Below are positions 45,347 through 57,114 of a stretch of DNA of 64,000 nt, piece after piece. The position numbers and the translations under genes were made by a program. This stretch comes from Eutrigla gurnardus (Eukaryota; Chordata; Actinopteri; Perciformes; Triglidae), in contig OY741285.1 of the NCBI GenBank assembly GCA_963514095.1, forward strand, positions 13,249,407-13,313,406, given 5' to 3'. Numbering within the stretch: the first letter of the stretch is position 1; every line of letters begins with the position of its first letter. A model generated the notes under the pieces. It made no database searches and was not told where the DNA came from. It was given only the letters and a program-made list of their open reading frames with translations.

Positions 45347-46445
45347 TGTTGGGCAAGTTACTCTAAAAAAGTAACTAGTTAAAGTACTAGTTACTTCTCC
45401 CAGAAAGTAACTAAAGTAGTTACTGAGTTACAAATTCTAAAAGTAACTAGTTACTTTGGAAAGTAACTATTGCGTTATTTTCAAATAATTTTTAAATACT
45501 GATGTGTCAAATAATTTGGACCCCATCTCCATCCCTCTTTGACGGAACTTAAAATACATGTGCGTGTTCAATTATTTATGATAAATCTGAGTATTATAAT
45601 GAAATGAGTACTCAATACATTACAAACAGAAATCCACAGGGCACAAATCTAAACAATTTGAGTGGAGATATTACTATGCTTATAGAGTGGATTGATAAAT
45701 ATAACACAATATATCTTTTGGAAAAGCATGTAGCAAAACATTATCAACCAATTATAATCCAATAGTAATAATAACAACAATAATAATAATACATTTTATT
45801 GCTCAGATTATTGAGAGTTTTGTAAATGATGAGGAGGATTTTGAAGTGGATATGCTGCTTTATTGGGAGCCAGTGAAGGTGTTGCAGGATGGGTGTAGAA
45901 GTCTTTTATGTCCACTTTTCTTTTTTTAGACATCCTGGCTGCGTCTAATTACCAAACACACGCACGAGCGCACATACGCACATACGCACACGGACACCGA
46001 TTAAAACGTTAATGTAAAAGAAACCTCTGATATTACAATCCTTCTAGCGGACGTGAAGCAGGCAGAACAAACTCCCAACTTCCAGTAGCGGACTCCTGTA
46101 GGACTCCTGACCGCAGACTAGCAGACTGTTGGTGTGCAAGCAAGATGGAGTGACAGCGGGGACGGCCAATCACACAAGAAACGGCAGAGCCAATCGAGGA
46201 GCTTGTGGGCGGTCTAAACTAAGGGAAACAGGCTTCAGCTTGAGCGGTCGTTTTCCGCTTGGTCCTAGTGCTTGACATGTCTCTGTTTAATATAGCGTAA
46301 CATTTGTTTTTTTCTGCCTTCAACGAAGTAACGCGACACATTTTTTGGCAGTAACGATAACGGCGTTATATTAATGAGATGAGTAATCAATTAGATTACT
46401 CGTTACTGAAAAAAGTAACGCCGTTACTATGGACAAGTCAGCGTT
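45347..46445. mobile_element. hAT-like non-autonomous element (cagtgttgggcaagttac)
   Basis: It begins cagtgttgggcaagttactc and runs into repeated 'aagtaactagttac' motifs. Near the right end are 'agattactcgttactg' and 'aaaagtaacgccgttact' in inverted relation, typical of a very common fish hAT-derived MITE. The right terminus (gtcagcgttgg) does not match the left end well and no target duplication was found, so the boundary is approximate. Confidence 0.6.
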
Positions 46446-46544
46446 GGAGCACTTCTAGTGTTCCTATAGAAGTTTTGGCATTTTGGCCGTAACCATCATA
46501 ATTCAAGGTCAACTTTACAGCTAAGTGTTAAAGTCATCTTAGTA

Positions 46545-46800
46545 ACTAACTGCATTGGCATTGTCAATCAACATCCCCCTGCTTTCTGGTCTGTTTGACT
46601 CTAAATGGACCATAATGTACTAAATGAACATCATGCTGGATTGAAGAAGACTTGAAACTAGAGATTGAGACCATAAACTCATGTTTACAATGTTTACTGA
46701 CGTAACAAATCAAGAGAGATGTAGGCTCATTTTCTCATAGACTTCTATACAATCAGAGGAGTAGTCCCCTGGTGGCAAGCAGAGAGAATGCGGATTTAAG
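46545..46800 (-). repeat. Interspersed repeat family A, copy 4
   Basis: Reverse complement of family A, from 'ttctggtctgtttgactcta' to 'ccctggtggcaagcagagag'. The CTCF-like core is mutated here (ccaccaggggactac). Confidence 0.8.
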
Positions 46801-47370
46801 GACCTCCAGCTTCACTGTTCCGATCTGCAGGTCTCCTGCTGATTGAGGACCCATCAGAATCACCTCTGGACTCCCGTGTGGGTCCCTGGTCTGTAGAATG
46901 TGTTAACAGAACTGTGAATCATCTTCTTGTGTTCCAGCAGCTACAAAGGAAGCTGAGATCTACGAAGCGTTTGATAACACCTGTCGGATTATGACCTCCA
47001 TATATCATAGACAGAAGGAGCTAGAAGCCTCCAATAACTTCTAGCACAATCCAAACAAGTGTGTACCAGTTTCTACATTGAGCTTTTCTTTCGTTATAAT
47101 GCAGTATTTTATAGTATATTGCAGTGCTTTTTTAATAAAATGTGTAAAAATTCAAGGTCCATTTTAAGTTATTTTTAATTTATGGGCTAAAATCCCCTAT
47201 TATAGTGTATAGAAGTATTTTTTGAGTGATACACACAGTTAGCTGAGCTTATGGTGATTCTGGGGATGTGCATAGCTTGATGATACTGTACAAATCACAA
47301 TTTTATAGGGCAAAACACAAGTATGAAAAGACAGAAAGTCTCAGAGGGTTAAACTTCTTTATCATGAGGA

Positions 47371-49024
47371 TCAGAGTGAAACTGCAGAAACTTCAACCTG
47401 AATAAACCTGAAACCTGTTGCTTGTGTGAGACCAGGTCTTGCTCCCTGATCGTAGTCCTTGTAGTTCACTTGATGAAGATCTCGACTTTTGTTGCTAAAA
47501 CAGAAAACTGTTGTAAAAGGAGACTTTTGATGAACTGGATTTGATTTTAAATGATTCAGACTCACATCATTCACATCATTTTATCACCTGTAGCTCCCGT
47601 TCTGCACCAGCAGGTGGCAGGATGGCTACAGTTTGGTTCATGAAAAACTAAACACAGCTAAAGGCTGCATTAAGGACTCATAGCCTTCTTCTAGTCATCA
47701 ATTATTTCAGAATGCACTGAATCTCAGCAGAGTTGTGTATGTGTGTTTTTAAAAGGCTCCTTTAAGTGAATAAGTTAAATATATTTTATGAACCGATGTG
47801 AACCTTAATATGAAACAGGATGAATTCTGTCAGCTGGCCACCAGATGGCGACTCCTCTCTGATTGTATAGAAGTATGATAAAATGACCCCCCTTCTCTCT
47901 TGATTTGTTATCTCAGTAAACATTGTAAACATGAGTTTATGGTCTCTATCTCTAGTTTCAAGTCTTCTTCAATCCAGCATGATGTTCATTTAGTACATTA
48001 TGGTCCATTTAGAGTCAAACAGACCAGAAAGCAGGGGATGCTTTAGGGGGCGGAGCTACCTGGACAATGTCTAACGATTGATTGATTAACTGAAAAAGGG
48101 ATCATGTGAATATTCTTAGGTACTAACACCTTCATAATTATATTTTTATTACTGTGTTGACAAACACCAACTGACCTGTTGGAAAGATGCAGGAATTTGA
48201 AAGAATTGTTTATTGGATTTTGGATCATGTCGGCTGGAGTGTTGCTTTGACATTTGACCTAGAAGCCCTTCCTGTCTGTCGACATATCAGGAAGTGATTT
48301 AATCCTGCGGGTGACGACCCGACATGAAAACAGTGAATTATGGGAACGCCGCCGGGAACGCTGTCTCTCTCTCTCCCTTTCTCTGATACTTCCTGTCATC
48401 TTCTCTTTATTCCTTCTGTCTGACTTCAATTCATTTATTTCAAAGCAAATGTAAATCCTCATCTGGCGTCCAAAGAACGGGGAGAGTGTTTTATCTTTCT
48501 AACTTCCTAAACAGATACCATTAAGTGAATCAACCATAAAACAAATTAACAACACAGTTTAAAACTGAAAATATGTAACAGAGAAAAAGTAGAAAACAGA
48601 AATGATTTGTAAATGAGCAGAAACTATGATTTGAAGCTTGATCCGAGTTCAGTCACAGTTTTGGCTTTACATCTGGATTATCTTTGTTGTTGAATACGTG
48701 CAGTGGACTTTCATCGACCTTTGACCTTGATCTCCCGTTTCCTCCCGGTCTCTGTCTCTCTCTGTGTGTGTCTCAATTAAATTCAATGGGACTTTATTGG
48801 CATGAAAGTTTCATTAACAATGTTGCCAATGCATCAAAATAAAAATAAATATTCAGACAGTACCTAATAAACAGAAATATAAACATTACCATGGATTTAT
48901 ATTAATTATATAAACAGTATATATTATGTTGTTTACGTCTTATATCATATATGTATATATCATATTTTACATTTGTGTGTGTGTATTGAGTGCGTGTCCC
49001 TCTCTCTCTCTCTCTCTCCCTCTG

Positions 49025-49099
<75 letters not shown>

Positions 49100-52000
49100 T
49101 GCTGTCTCTCTCTCTATGATAACATCCTATGTTTCTTGTCGCTTCACGAACACAGATTCCTCCATCTCATCATCTTATCTCTGACTGACTCCAGAACAGA
49201 CAACACATCAGTGAAACTCATTACCAGGAACATGGCACCAAAATTGGATTCATCCGCTGCCGAGTATAGTAGTTTGGTGGAACTAGTGATTCAGTAGAAA
49301 CTGATTGAACCTGAATATGTTTGTTAGGTGATATTGGTGCTTCTTACTGGTTGATTATCAGGGTTTGGCAACTTTAAACTGATCAGAGATCAGTGGCAGA
49401 TTTGAACTTACTGACTATATTCATGCATGAATCAGCGTCTTTTGTGAAAATAATTTAAGGTTTGAAAAAGTCCTAAACAATGAGGGTGTTTGAGGGGCGA
49501 CTTCCTGCTGTGACTGAAGAGAGTATGTAGATGATAAATAATCACCAGTCTCAACGTTTATTAAACATCATGTCAGCAAAGGAGGATTAGAACAATTGGA
49601 ACGCCGACTCTTCATGTTTGTTCCTGTCGTCTCTTTTATGCACATTTATTTATGTAGTTTTTAACATGTTTGCCATTTTGTTTTTGTAGAGGAGATTCAT
49701 AATCATATAAAGGTTGAATAAAAAATAAAAATAAGTGGTGACAGTGCTGCAAAAGAGGCGTTGTGTGTAAAGATGAGTTAATTCATATTTATAGTCACGA
49801 TGTAGTTAGTGGAAGATTTCTTTTAAATTGTAGACAAAACCAAAGTTAGCTTTAGGCAACAAAACCAACCTTGTTGCTTGCTTTCGAGTTTGATTGTTGA
49901 ACAAATTTAATTGATTCTTTCTGTATTTTCAGAAGATCATCAGATCCACATTTTTACAGCTGAAGTCTGACCATGAAGGTGAGTGAAGGCAGGATCTTTC
50001 CGGTACGCCATTTTGTTTAAAGTCCAAAAATCTCTGTTTTCTTCAAATTTTTAGAATGACTGATAAGGCCTTGAAATGTTCCCATCTACTTGAATATGGT
50101 CGACCAGATCAGAAACAAGTTTTTTGTCTGATGCAATAAGTCTGCCAGCATGAAGATGCCTTCAAGTCCTGTTTTAAAACTGGATTCAGTCAAACGGACC
50201 AACATCTTGATGAGCTCCACCGTCTGTGGAGGAATTCGTAGTTGATCCACATGGACCAGTAATGGTGATTTCAGAAGTCTGGTCTGGTCTCTCACCAGTG
50301 CTGGGCTGGTGCGGGTGCTGGTTCGTACTTGGTTCGACTTATGAACCTTCTCATTAACCCCCGCCCCAGCCCGAGTTTTCCAGGACGAGAGCCGGTTCTT
50401 TGGCTAGGGAAACTCGAAGAACAGGTTCGAGACAAGCACCGGCTCCGAAAGGGCCCTCAAAATGCCTCGGTGGAAAAGGGGTATCTGATAGAAGACTGCA
50501 TCAGATATTTCTTACACCACGGTTCTTCCTTGTGTTTCTGTAGGAGACTCACTGACTTATCACGATGGCCAGAAGTTCTCCACCTGGGACCAAGACCTGG
50601 ACTCCCAGGCCCACAACTGTGCCAAAATATTCCTGGGGGTGTTCTGGTACACTGCCTGTCACTATGCAAACCTCAACAGGGTTTATCTCTGAGGGGCTGT
50701 CGCCACCTACTATGCTGTCAGAGTGAACTGGTACCACTGGAACGGTCAGGACTACTCCCTGAAGACCTTCAGCAGCAAGATCCGCCCGGTCCAGTAGTTC
50801 TCAGGAAACCAGCTCATCTCTTTCACTTCCTCTCGTTAAGCATGTAATCTCACAGCGGGCCTAGAACCAGATATATGGGTTTCTTTTGGAGTGCACATCT
50901 AAGAAAATAAAAGAAACTACGCATTAAAAAACAACCTGGGTCTGTGTGTGAGAAACTTTAACAGAAGCTCTTTATCTGCTGAACGTTGTTGTAGCACCAC
51001 GATCATGGAAACAACAATAAAAAGTAGCATTGCAGAGGGTCACAAGGCAGTAATTGTTCCTATGACAACGTGACATATGAACATAGAAATATAACAGCAA
51101 TCGAGGGGGAGGGGCACGTCACCCTTCATATCTCAGTGTTTATGGTTCAACTGTTTACAAGAGCACAATGTTCTCTAGAGATTCAGCCTGAGACACGTCG
51201 CACCTCCACAGTCCAAATATGGTCACTTCCTTTACTGGTTGCAAAATTCAAAGATGGCGAAAGCAAAAAATGAACGGGTGACGTCACCATGACGACGCCC
51301 ACTTCCTCTAGATGGTCCCTGGTAGCAGAGCAGCCATGTTTAATGATAATAGTTACACACATTTTGTGTGTGTATTGTTTATTTTGACTCAATTCCACAA
51401 CGGCTTCAATAGAGCACCAAATGTTGATGAATCCACCAATGAAAATAGTCCCCATGAGACGACAGAGCTGCTGTTGTGTTCATGGGAATGATGAGAAAGG
51501 AGAAGCACCAGCAGAGTCCTGAACGCTGCTCTCAGTCTGCAGCCATCTGCTGAGCAGAGGAAGCTGGGGAGGCGTCTCTCGAGACCTGGTTCCAGAGCAA
51601 CAAACATCATCCTTAACACAGAAATGGATCCGGGAAGGAAGTGATTTAGCACTCCTCCCTCATCATCTTGTTTAGCTGCACTTAAAGAAATCCTCCAAAA
51701 CCTTCAGGGAGATAAAACAGCTCCTCAACCAACACAAGGAGGTGCTGGGTTTCTCCAGCTGGACTCACAGGGTTACAGGGTTTCGGTACTCCAGCTTCTC
51801 TCTCAGGTCCTGCTGTGGTGACCCCTTGATCTGGATGAAAGGACTCCCGGAGGGTCGCTGGCCCTCGCTGAACCCTGAGAGGATCATCTGCAAAAGCAAA
51901 TGTCCATTCAGTGTCAGAAAATAAGACCAGCTAAACTGTAACTTGGCCCCCTGTCCCACGGTGTTGGACGCCCCCTTTCCTGTGGTGTTGGACGCCCCGA

Positions 52001-52359
52001 GTCCCAAGATGTTGGACACCGCGTGTACTTGAATAGAGTAGATGTCAAGTGTTATTTGCCAAACTGCAGTGAGACGTGTTGCAATCTCTGATAATATAAT
52101 CTGTCTCCATCATATGCAGTAAAACCGTCTCCCCTCCAGCCTCGGTCAGACCACCGAGGACATGAGACCGGAGCTGTTCAGAGACGTTGGAGGACAACAG
52201 GGATCAGGATGATAAATAAACCTCGGCTGATTCCTCCCAGATGTCTGGAGCCAGCAGCGGCTTCCTGTCGGGGAGCGCAGGAGGATTCTGGGAGGAGAAA
52301 AGTTTTACCGCTTTGAGCCACCAGGAGACACTTTTTAACACAGAGTTTATAGACGCCAT
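47371..52359 (-). CDS. Predicted three-exon gene, about 126 aa, unknown family
   Basis: Exon 1 is 52359-52222: Met, then INSVLKSVSWWLKAVKLFSS and ...KPLLAPDIWEESAE. Exon 2 is 51887-51769, after the strong acceptor ttgcttttgcag, reading MILSGFSEGQRPSG to LREKLEYRNPVT; donor ccct|gtgagt. Exon 3 is 47494-47371, acceptor tctgttttag, reading NKSRDLHQVNYKDYDQGARP and on to a stop at 47371. Phases match at both junctions (0 and 2). A second in-frame Met lies at 52377, preceded directly by a stop. The product has a short N-terminal amphipathic or hydrophobic segment (about residues 8-22), no classical signal peptide and a polar remainder. I recognise no domain. The exon 1 donor (gag|gtttat) is weak, and extra exons in the 4.3-kb second intron cannot be excluded. 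It is divergent from tmem100. Confidence 0.5.
47825..48065 (+). repeat. Interspersed repeat family A, copy 5
   Basis: It contains 'ggccaccagatggcgactcc' at 47836-47855, 'catgagtttatggtctctat' and 'catgatgttcatttagtaca'. It is in the intron of the 126-aa gene. Confidence 0.8.
48999..49095 (+). repeat. (TC)n microsatellite
   Basis: About 45 TC units, interrupted by two 'cctctgctg' segments. The open frames of Leu/Ser across it are artefacts. Confidence 0.95.
49973..50911 (+). pseudogene. Fibrinogen-domain (mfap4-like) pseudogene: first codons plus last exon
   Basis: The last exon starts at 50544 after a strong acceptor (cttgtgtttctgtag). It reads GDSLTYHDGQKFSTWDQD and continues with NCAKIFLGVFWYTACHYANL to ...SKIRPVQ and a stop (50795-50797), followed by AATAAA at about 50904. 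This is the C-terminal third of a fibrinogen-related domain, closest by impression to fish MFAP4-like secreted lectins. An in-frame TGA at 50690-50692 replaces the Trp expected after VYL. Upstream, ATG AAG|gtgagt at 49973 resembles the family's tiny first coding exon. The middle exons are missing and unrelated sequence plus a MITE-like segment fills the gap. The calcium-site Asp residues and the Cys pair region are partly kept, but the gene is dead. It lies antisense inside the intron of the 126-aa gene. Confidence 0.75.
50297..50483. mobile_element. MITE-like fragment inside the pseudogene
   Basis: A segment bounded by 'ccagtgctgggctggtgcg' on the left and 'ctcggtggaaaaggggta' on the right resembles termini of fish DNA-transposon derivatives. 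There is no coding sequence. The ends do not form a clear inverted repeat, so the call is tentative. Confidence 0.35.
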
Positions 52360-53571
52360 CCTGATGATGTCACACATCTAATCAGCCACGGTGGCGTGCA
52401 TCTCAAAAACCTCAACAACCTCCCCGAGGCTATTTACGTGGTCCACATCCTGTCCACATGAATCCAAACAGCTGTAAATTACAGAAGATAGAAGAAACCA
52501 GCGTAGCTCGATATGAGTCAATGTGCTTGTAAGATAAAATAAGACCATGGCTCAGGAATAAACGTTTATGTTACATGGTAAATGTTGGCGTTACTAAACT
52601 TATATAAAAGGTTAACGGTTTGACCCCAAACACTGAGACACTCAAACACACGTGGGGCGAACTCGAGACGACCCCTAGACGACCTCGTCAAGCAGAATAG
52701 GGAAGTTAGGTGTCAAAGAAGAAGACGAAAAATGGCTCAATAACTTCATGTTAAGTGTCAATAAAGGAGGTTTTTTTTCAAGGAACATGAGTGTGAGTGT
52801 TGGGAGGAAAGAGTTAAAAACTTTCTTGTAAGTCCAGTAGGAGGGGGAGGGAAGTCCCCCAGTTTTCTGCTATTGATAGCCATATTCCCCCATTTCTTCC
52901 TGCAGTCGGGACGATGCCGGGACGGAGAGGCAAGCTGTGGACGGGAAGACGACCTTAAGGTTTGTCCCTCAGAAAGATGATGATGTTGCCGCTCACCTTT
53001 GAGTGAGTGCATTGCTGCTCCAACACAAGTTAATGAAGATGTCCATCGATTTGACAAAAACTTGTCAGTACAGTGTGTGAGCAGAAAACGGTGACAAAAA
53101 AACTAATTATTTGAGTTGTTAAAAAACGACAATTAGTGTAAACTGTCTTAACGTTGTACTTAAGATGTTTTTTTCCACCTGGAGATATAATTTATTTATT
53201 ATTAACTCAATTGTATCTTATGTAAACACTCTTCTACAGAAAAACTCACAGTTAAATGCTTTCTTCTATTTTAAATTAATCTATTTTTTATCCGAGGACA
53301 TTCTACTCAACCGTTATTCATCATTCATTCTGCAGACTTTAGGATGTTTACTTGTTTTTTTTTTTACTTTACCACCTTAACGCTTCAGGGTTTTTAAGGT
53401 ACACACACACTGCTTCTTCTCAATTAACATTGGACCAGTTAAAATGGATTTATGTGTCGTTGAGAGAATATTTTTATTAAAAAGTAGCAGAAAACTGCCA
53501 TTCTGCCGCTAACAGCCTCGCTACGTGAGTATCAGAGGATGGACACAATAAAAGAAACACCCAACTTTATA

Positions 53572-54816
53572 TTAAAGCTGATGTTCTGGATGTTTTTTTG
53601 TGGGGTGTCTGTTTATGCGATCTCTTTGGGTTTTGGTTTCACAAAACTGCCTCACTTTGATTGAGGTATATCACCATGGTAACCGAGGTATTAGACCATG
53701 GTAATCTACTCTGCACTGTTAAAGGAAAACACCACCGCATTTCCATACTGAACTATGTTCTGCTCTGATCTTAGACGAGGTGATACATACCTCCCTCTCC
53801 TCTGTGCGTGCACTCAATGGCTCTTGCGCGCACTCCGTGCAGTGCTAATTTGCTAGCATGTAGCTTGTCCCAGTATATTCCTTAGGATCCAAAGGGGGGT
53901 GAAGTTAGAAGCGACCAAGCACTTCCACGTTGTCCCTATTTAAATACGGTTACGTGAGTAGTTACACGACCCAAGTTTGGTTACACAAAATGAAACATGC
54001 CAATTTTTCTAAGCGGATAACAAGGATAACTATATAGTATGGCGGAATAACAACTGGAAGCACTTCGACGTCGGCGCAGTAATATCATCACTCAAAACAT
54101 GACGGGACTATATACCTTCTGCTTGTTTTCACAACCCTGTACGATGCACGTTATAACCATGATGTTTGATTGTTCACAAACTATCTTACTACAACCTGAT
54201 GCTTCCTCAACTGTGCACAAACTACTACAGGTAGCGCAGGCGGCGGCGTGCAGGTCACGTAGGTTCTATTGACGGAAGTAAGAGGGGGAGCGGAGTGATG
54301 ATATTACTGCGCCGACGTCGAAGTGCTGCCAGTTGTTATTCCGCCATACTATATAGTTATCCTTGTTATCCGCTTAGAAAAATTGGCATGTTTCATTTTG
54401 TGTAACCAAACTTGGGTCGTGTAACTACTCACGTAACCGTATTTAAATAGGGACAACGTGGAAGTGCTTGGTCGCTTCTAACTTCACCCCCCTTTGGATC
54501 CTAAGGAATATACTAGGACAAGCTACATGCTAGCAAATTAGCGCTGCGCGGAGTGCGCGCAAGAGCCATTGAGTGCACGCACAGAGGAGAGGGAGGTATG
54601 TATCATCTCGTCTAAGATCAGGGCAGAACATAGTTCAGTATGGAAATGCGGTGGTGTTTTCCTTTAAAGCTGATGTTCTGGATGTTTTTTTGTAGGGTGT
54701 CTGTTTTTATGCGATCTCTTTGGGTTTTGGTTTCACAAAACTGCCTCACTTTGATTGAGGTATATCACCATGGTAACCGAGGTATTAGACCATGGTAATC
54801 TACTCTGCACTGTTAA
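53572..54816. repeat. Direct repeats (143-145 bp) flanking a TTAA foldback element
   Basis: A block from 'agctgatgttctggatg' to 'ctactctgcactg' occurs at 53576-53718 and again at 54668-54812 with about four differences. Each copy is itself bounded by TTAA (53572, 53719, 54664 and 54813). The foldback element fills the space between. Confidence 0.9.
53723..54663. mobile_element. Foldback TTAA element, 941 bp, arms about 370 bp
   Basis: The left end aggaaaacaccaccgcattt and the right end aaatgcggtggtgttttcct are exact inverted repeats. The arms stay near-identical to about 54095 and 54293 (both with 'ggcggaataacaact' and 'tgtagcttgtcc' regions, in opposite senses), leaving about 200 bp of spacer. 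TTAA flanks both sides. No ORF is present. TTAA target use is characteristic of piggyBac and Kolobok transposases. Confidence 0.85.
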
Positions 54817-55113
54817 CCTGGAAGCATTGTAATGCATCGCTACTGCATGGGTCATACTTTTACAACAATAATTTTTCTGAGATTATTAATTAATTTCATA
54901 TATTTGACGGCGACAAAGCACAGCTTCCTAATTGGACCAGAGCATTGAAGCTAATTTACACTTTTTTTTACGTTAACGTTTTATTGTTTCAGTGGTTTAA
55001 ATAATAATTGTTCACCTCATAATTTAACTTAATATTTGTTTTGTCTCTCATGTTTTCGTGAAAGTCATTACAGGCCACCGTAGCTCTGCCAGAGACAGAG
55101 ACCCTAACGCCTC

Positions 55114-55132
55114 TTTCATTTCCTGTTTTCAG
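55114..55132 (+). promoter_or_regulatory. Splice acceptor upstream of tmem100
   Basis: The pyrimidine-rich tract tttcatttcctgttttcag ends 48 bp before the tmem100 Met. It fits a non-coding 5' exon joined to a single coding exon, the usual organisation of this gene. The 5' exon was not located. Confidence 0.55.
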
Positions 55133-55180
55133 CTAGCTGTTGATTAGCTACAGCTGTGATTGGCTGACATCAGGATCAAG

Positions 55181-55654
55181 ATGGCCCACTTCTTCCTCGC
55201 CAGTAAAGTCGCCATGCCAGATGACCTCCACAGCAAAGGCGGCGGCAGAATATCCAGAAGCACTATGGGGCCACCGACATCCATCTCTGTGGAGAAGCCG
55301 TGCCGGGAAAAGGCTAGGAAAGAGCATGGCGTCATCGTGACAACGCACGTTCCGCACATCAATGAGGTCCAACTGACGGCAGCCACCGGTGGCGCGGAGA
55401 TGTCCTGCTACCGCTGCACAGTGCCGTTCGCCGTGGTTGTCCTCATCGCCGGTGTGGTGGTCATGGTGGTGGCGTACACCTTCAACTCCCACGGGTCCAC
55501 CATCTCGGTGCTGGGGCTGGTGCTGCTGTCTGCTGGACTGGGCCTGCTGGGATCCAGCGCCATCTGCTGGAGGATCCGACTGAGGAAGAAGAGGGACAAG
55601 AGGAGGGAGAGCCAGACCGCCCTTATGGTCAGCCAGGGGTACTACGTGGCCTGA
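55181..55654 (+). CDS. tmem100: Transmembrane protein 100
   Basis: A two-pass membrane protein known from mammals as a target of BMP9/ALK1 signalling in endothelium, needed for vessel development, and as a modulator of TRPA1-TRPV1 in sensory neurons. The 157-residue product has the family core: a 'VQLTAATGG.E.SCYRC' segment (about 63-79), TM1 (about 82-101), FNSHGS loop (101-106), TM2 (about 108-129), a basic stretch (RLRKKRDKRRE) and a conserved C-terminal ESQTAL. Human TMEM100 is 134 residues; the extra length is at the N-terminus. The start is the first ATG after an apparent splice acceptor; no earlier in-frame ATG exists in that segment. The whole CDS is in one exon. Teleosts have more than one tmem100 paralogue and I cannot say which this is. 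smim36 lies 8 kb downstream on the same strand, as near human TMEM100. Confidence 0.95.
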   Translation: MAHFFLASKVAMPDDLHSKGGGRISRSTMGPPTSISVEKPCREKARKEHGVIVTTHVPHINEVQLTAATGGAEMSCYRCTVPFAVVVLIAGVVVMVVAYTFNSHGSTISVLGLVLLSAGLGLLGSSAICWRIRLRKKRDKRRESQTALMVSQGYYVA

Positions 55655-55889
55655 TCACTGCCAGGTTCCAGTCAAACTCGTGGTTCAGATGACCCACCTC
55701 TAGGAGACACTTGAATGCACAATGGTCACCGTATCAGTAAGAGTTCACTGCAGGCGGCGAGGACTCTGCAGACGAGAGGCTATGATGTCACAGTGCAGGA
55801 GGAGGATCTGGACAGGATGTGTTGGACGATGAATGAGCGCTAATCTACAAGCTACAAATAAGCTAAAAAAGACACAGAACTCTGTATGT

Positions 55890-56215
55890 TCTTACCTCGC
55901 GTTTGACTCTATTAGTCTAGTGTTGATTGAGCAGCTACAATGTTAGCATAGCCTAGCTTCCATCAACCAGACTCCATTCAGAAAACAAGCATTTTAAAAC
56001 TATTAGCTTGCCGTTTTGATGACAGACCTAACAAAGCACGACTTCACACATTTATGTTTTATCTCCCTGAAGTTATTTCCTTCCTTTTCATCTGGTTATT
56101 GATATTAAATCACAGATAAGTAGTTTATTCTGGGTTCCTCCAGCTGTGGTAAACCAGCCTACTTGCTAGATCCAGTGAATCCAGCTTGGTGAAATCCACC
56201 GAGCACCTCTGGGTG
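55890..56215 (-). repeat. Interspersed repeat family B, copy 3
   Basis: Reverse complement of family B, from 'gagcagctacaatgttagc' to 'ttggtgaaatccaccgag'. It lies 240 bp after the tmem100 stop and may be part of its 3' UTR. Confidence 0.75.
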
Positions 56216-56441
56216 ATGTCATGAACTAAGGACGGCATTTGGTTTCCTGGTGGGGTCTACATCGAGGGAAGTCTCTGGTGTAGCTAGCGCAAGTGACACA
56301 AACCCTGCAGTCAAACTCGCGCCAGTAACAAGGTGAATATTGACATTGCAATTGGTGTAAACAAAATGAAAGAAAAAGAAAGTAGTGAAACAGACAGTTT
56401 CAAGTTGAAACAGTGTTAAGAGATACAGTAACACCAGCAAT

Positions 56442-57114
56442 TAGAGTTCTCAACGGGCCTGAAAATTACAGCCCGACCCGACCCGGCCCGCAGGTTTTTA
56501 AACCCGAACCCGACGCAGCCCGACACACCAGCATGAATTGTCGGCCCGAACCCGACCCGAACCCGACCTCCCGCGCGCCTGCATTGTTTTCCTCATACAC
56601 TTGTTATCACGATAACACGAGTGGATGGACTGAGGCGCGTCCTCCTCTCCTCAATGGTACGGCCAGCCACACTGAACAGTCTCTCGCTGCTGCTGCTGCT
56701 GGCTGGCACACTGAGCACCTGCCGCGCCAACTGAGCCAGTTTAGGATAGACACTGCTGTTGGTCTTCCACCAGCCCAGCAGGTCCTGGTCGTCACTCATT
56801 GTTGGCCTTTGACGGACGTAGCTGTCCACCTCATCCTCGTCTGTTCCCGTCTCACCCAATATATTCTCCCACTGGTCGAAGCGCGGTGTCTTCTTTGCAG
56901 CGGGAGCGGGTGCTGCTGCTGATGTTGACGCATCATCTGTCTCCTGGCTCGCGTCACCTGGGCCTTTTTTATTTTTTAATGAAATGTGTTTTATAAAAAA
57001 AAGGAAGCCCGAGGCCCGACCCGGCTCATTTGCGTATTTTTTCGGCCCGGACCCGGCCTGAAACTTCGGGTCCCGTCGGGTTTGTCGGGCTGGACCGACC
57101 CGTTGAGAACTCTA
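56442..57114 (-). mobile_element. hAT element, 673 bp, with perfect 8-bp target duplication
   Basis: The termini are tagagttctcaacggg (56442) and its inverted copy cccgttgagaactcta (ending 57114). ccagcaat flanks both sides exactly (56434-56441 and 57115-57122). Subterminal regions are packed with 'cccgacccg' motifs in opposite orientation. The interior retains the C-terminal part of the transposase on the minus strand, so this is an internally deleted copy of a longer element. Confidence 0.92.
56593..56859 (-). pseudogene. hAT transposase C-terminal dimerisation domain (88 aa remnant)
   Basis: The frame reads DDQDLLGWWKTNSSVYPKLA, then ARQVLSVPASSSSSERLFSV, then AGRTIEERRTRLSP. This is the hAT dimerisation region (WW/W..., P.LA..A...L..PASS...ER.FS..G). 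The catalytic residues and the zinc finger are gone, so it cannot act as a transposase. Confidence 0.85.

Noticed and set aside
52909..52961. Plus-strand segment after cttcctgcag as a tmem100 5' exon
   Set aside because: The acceptor looks good but the following donor is weak and no transcript logic places a non-first exon there; unsupported.
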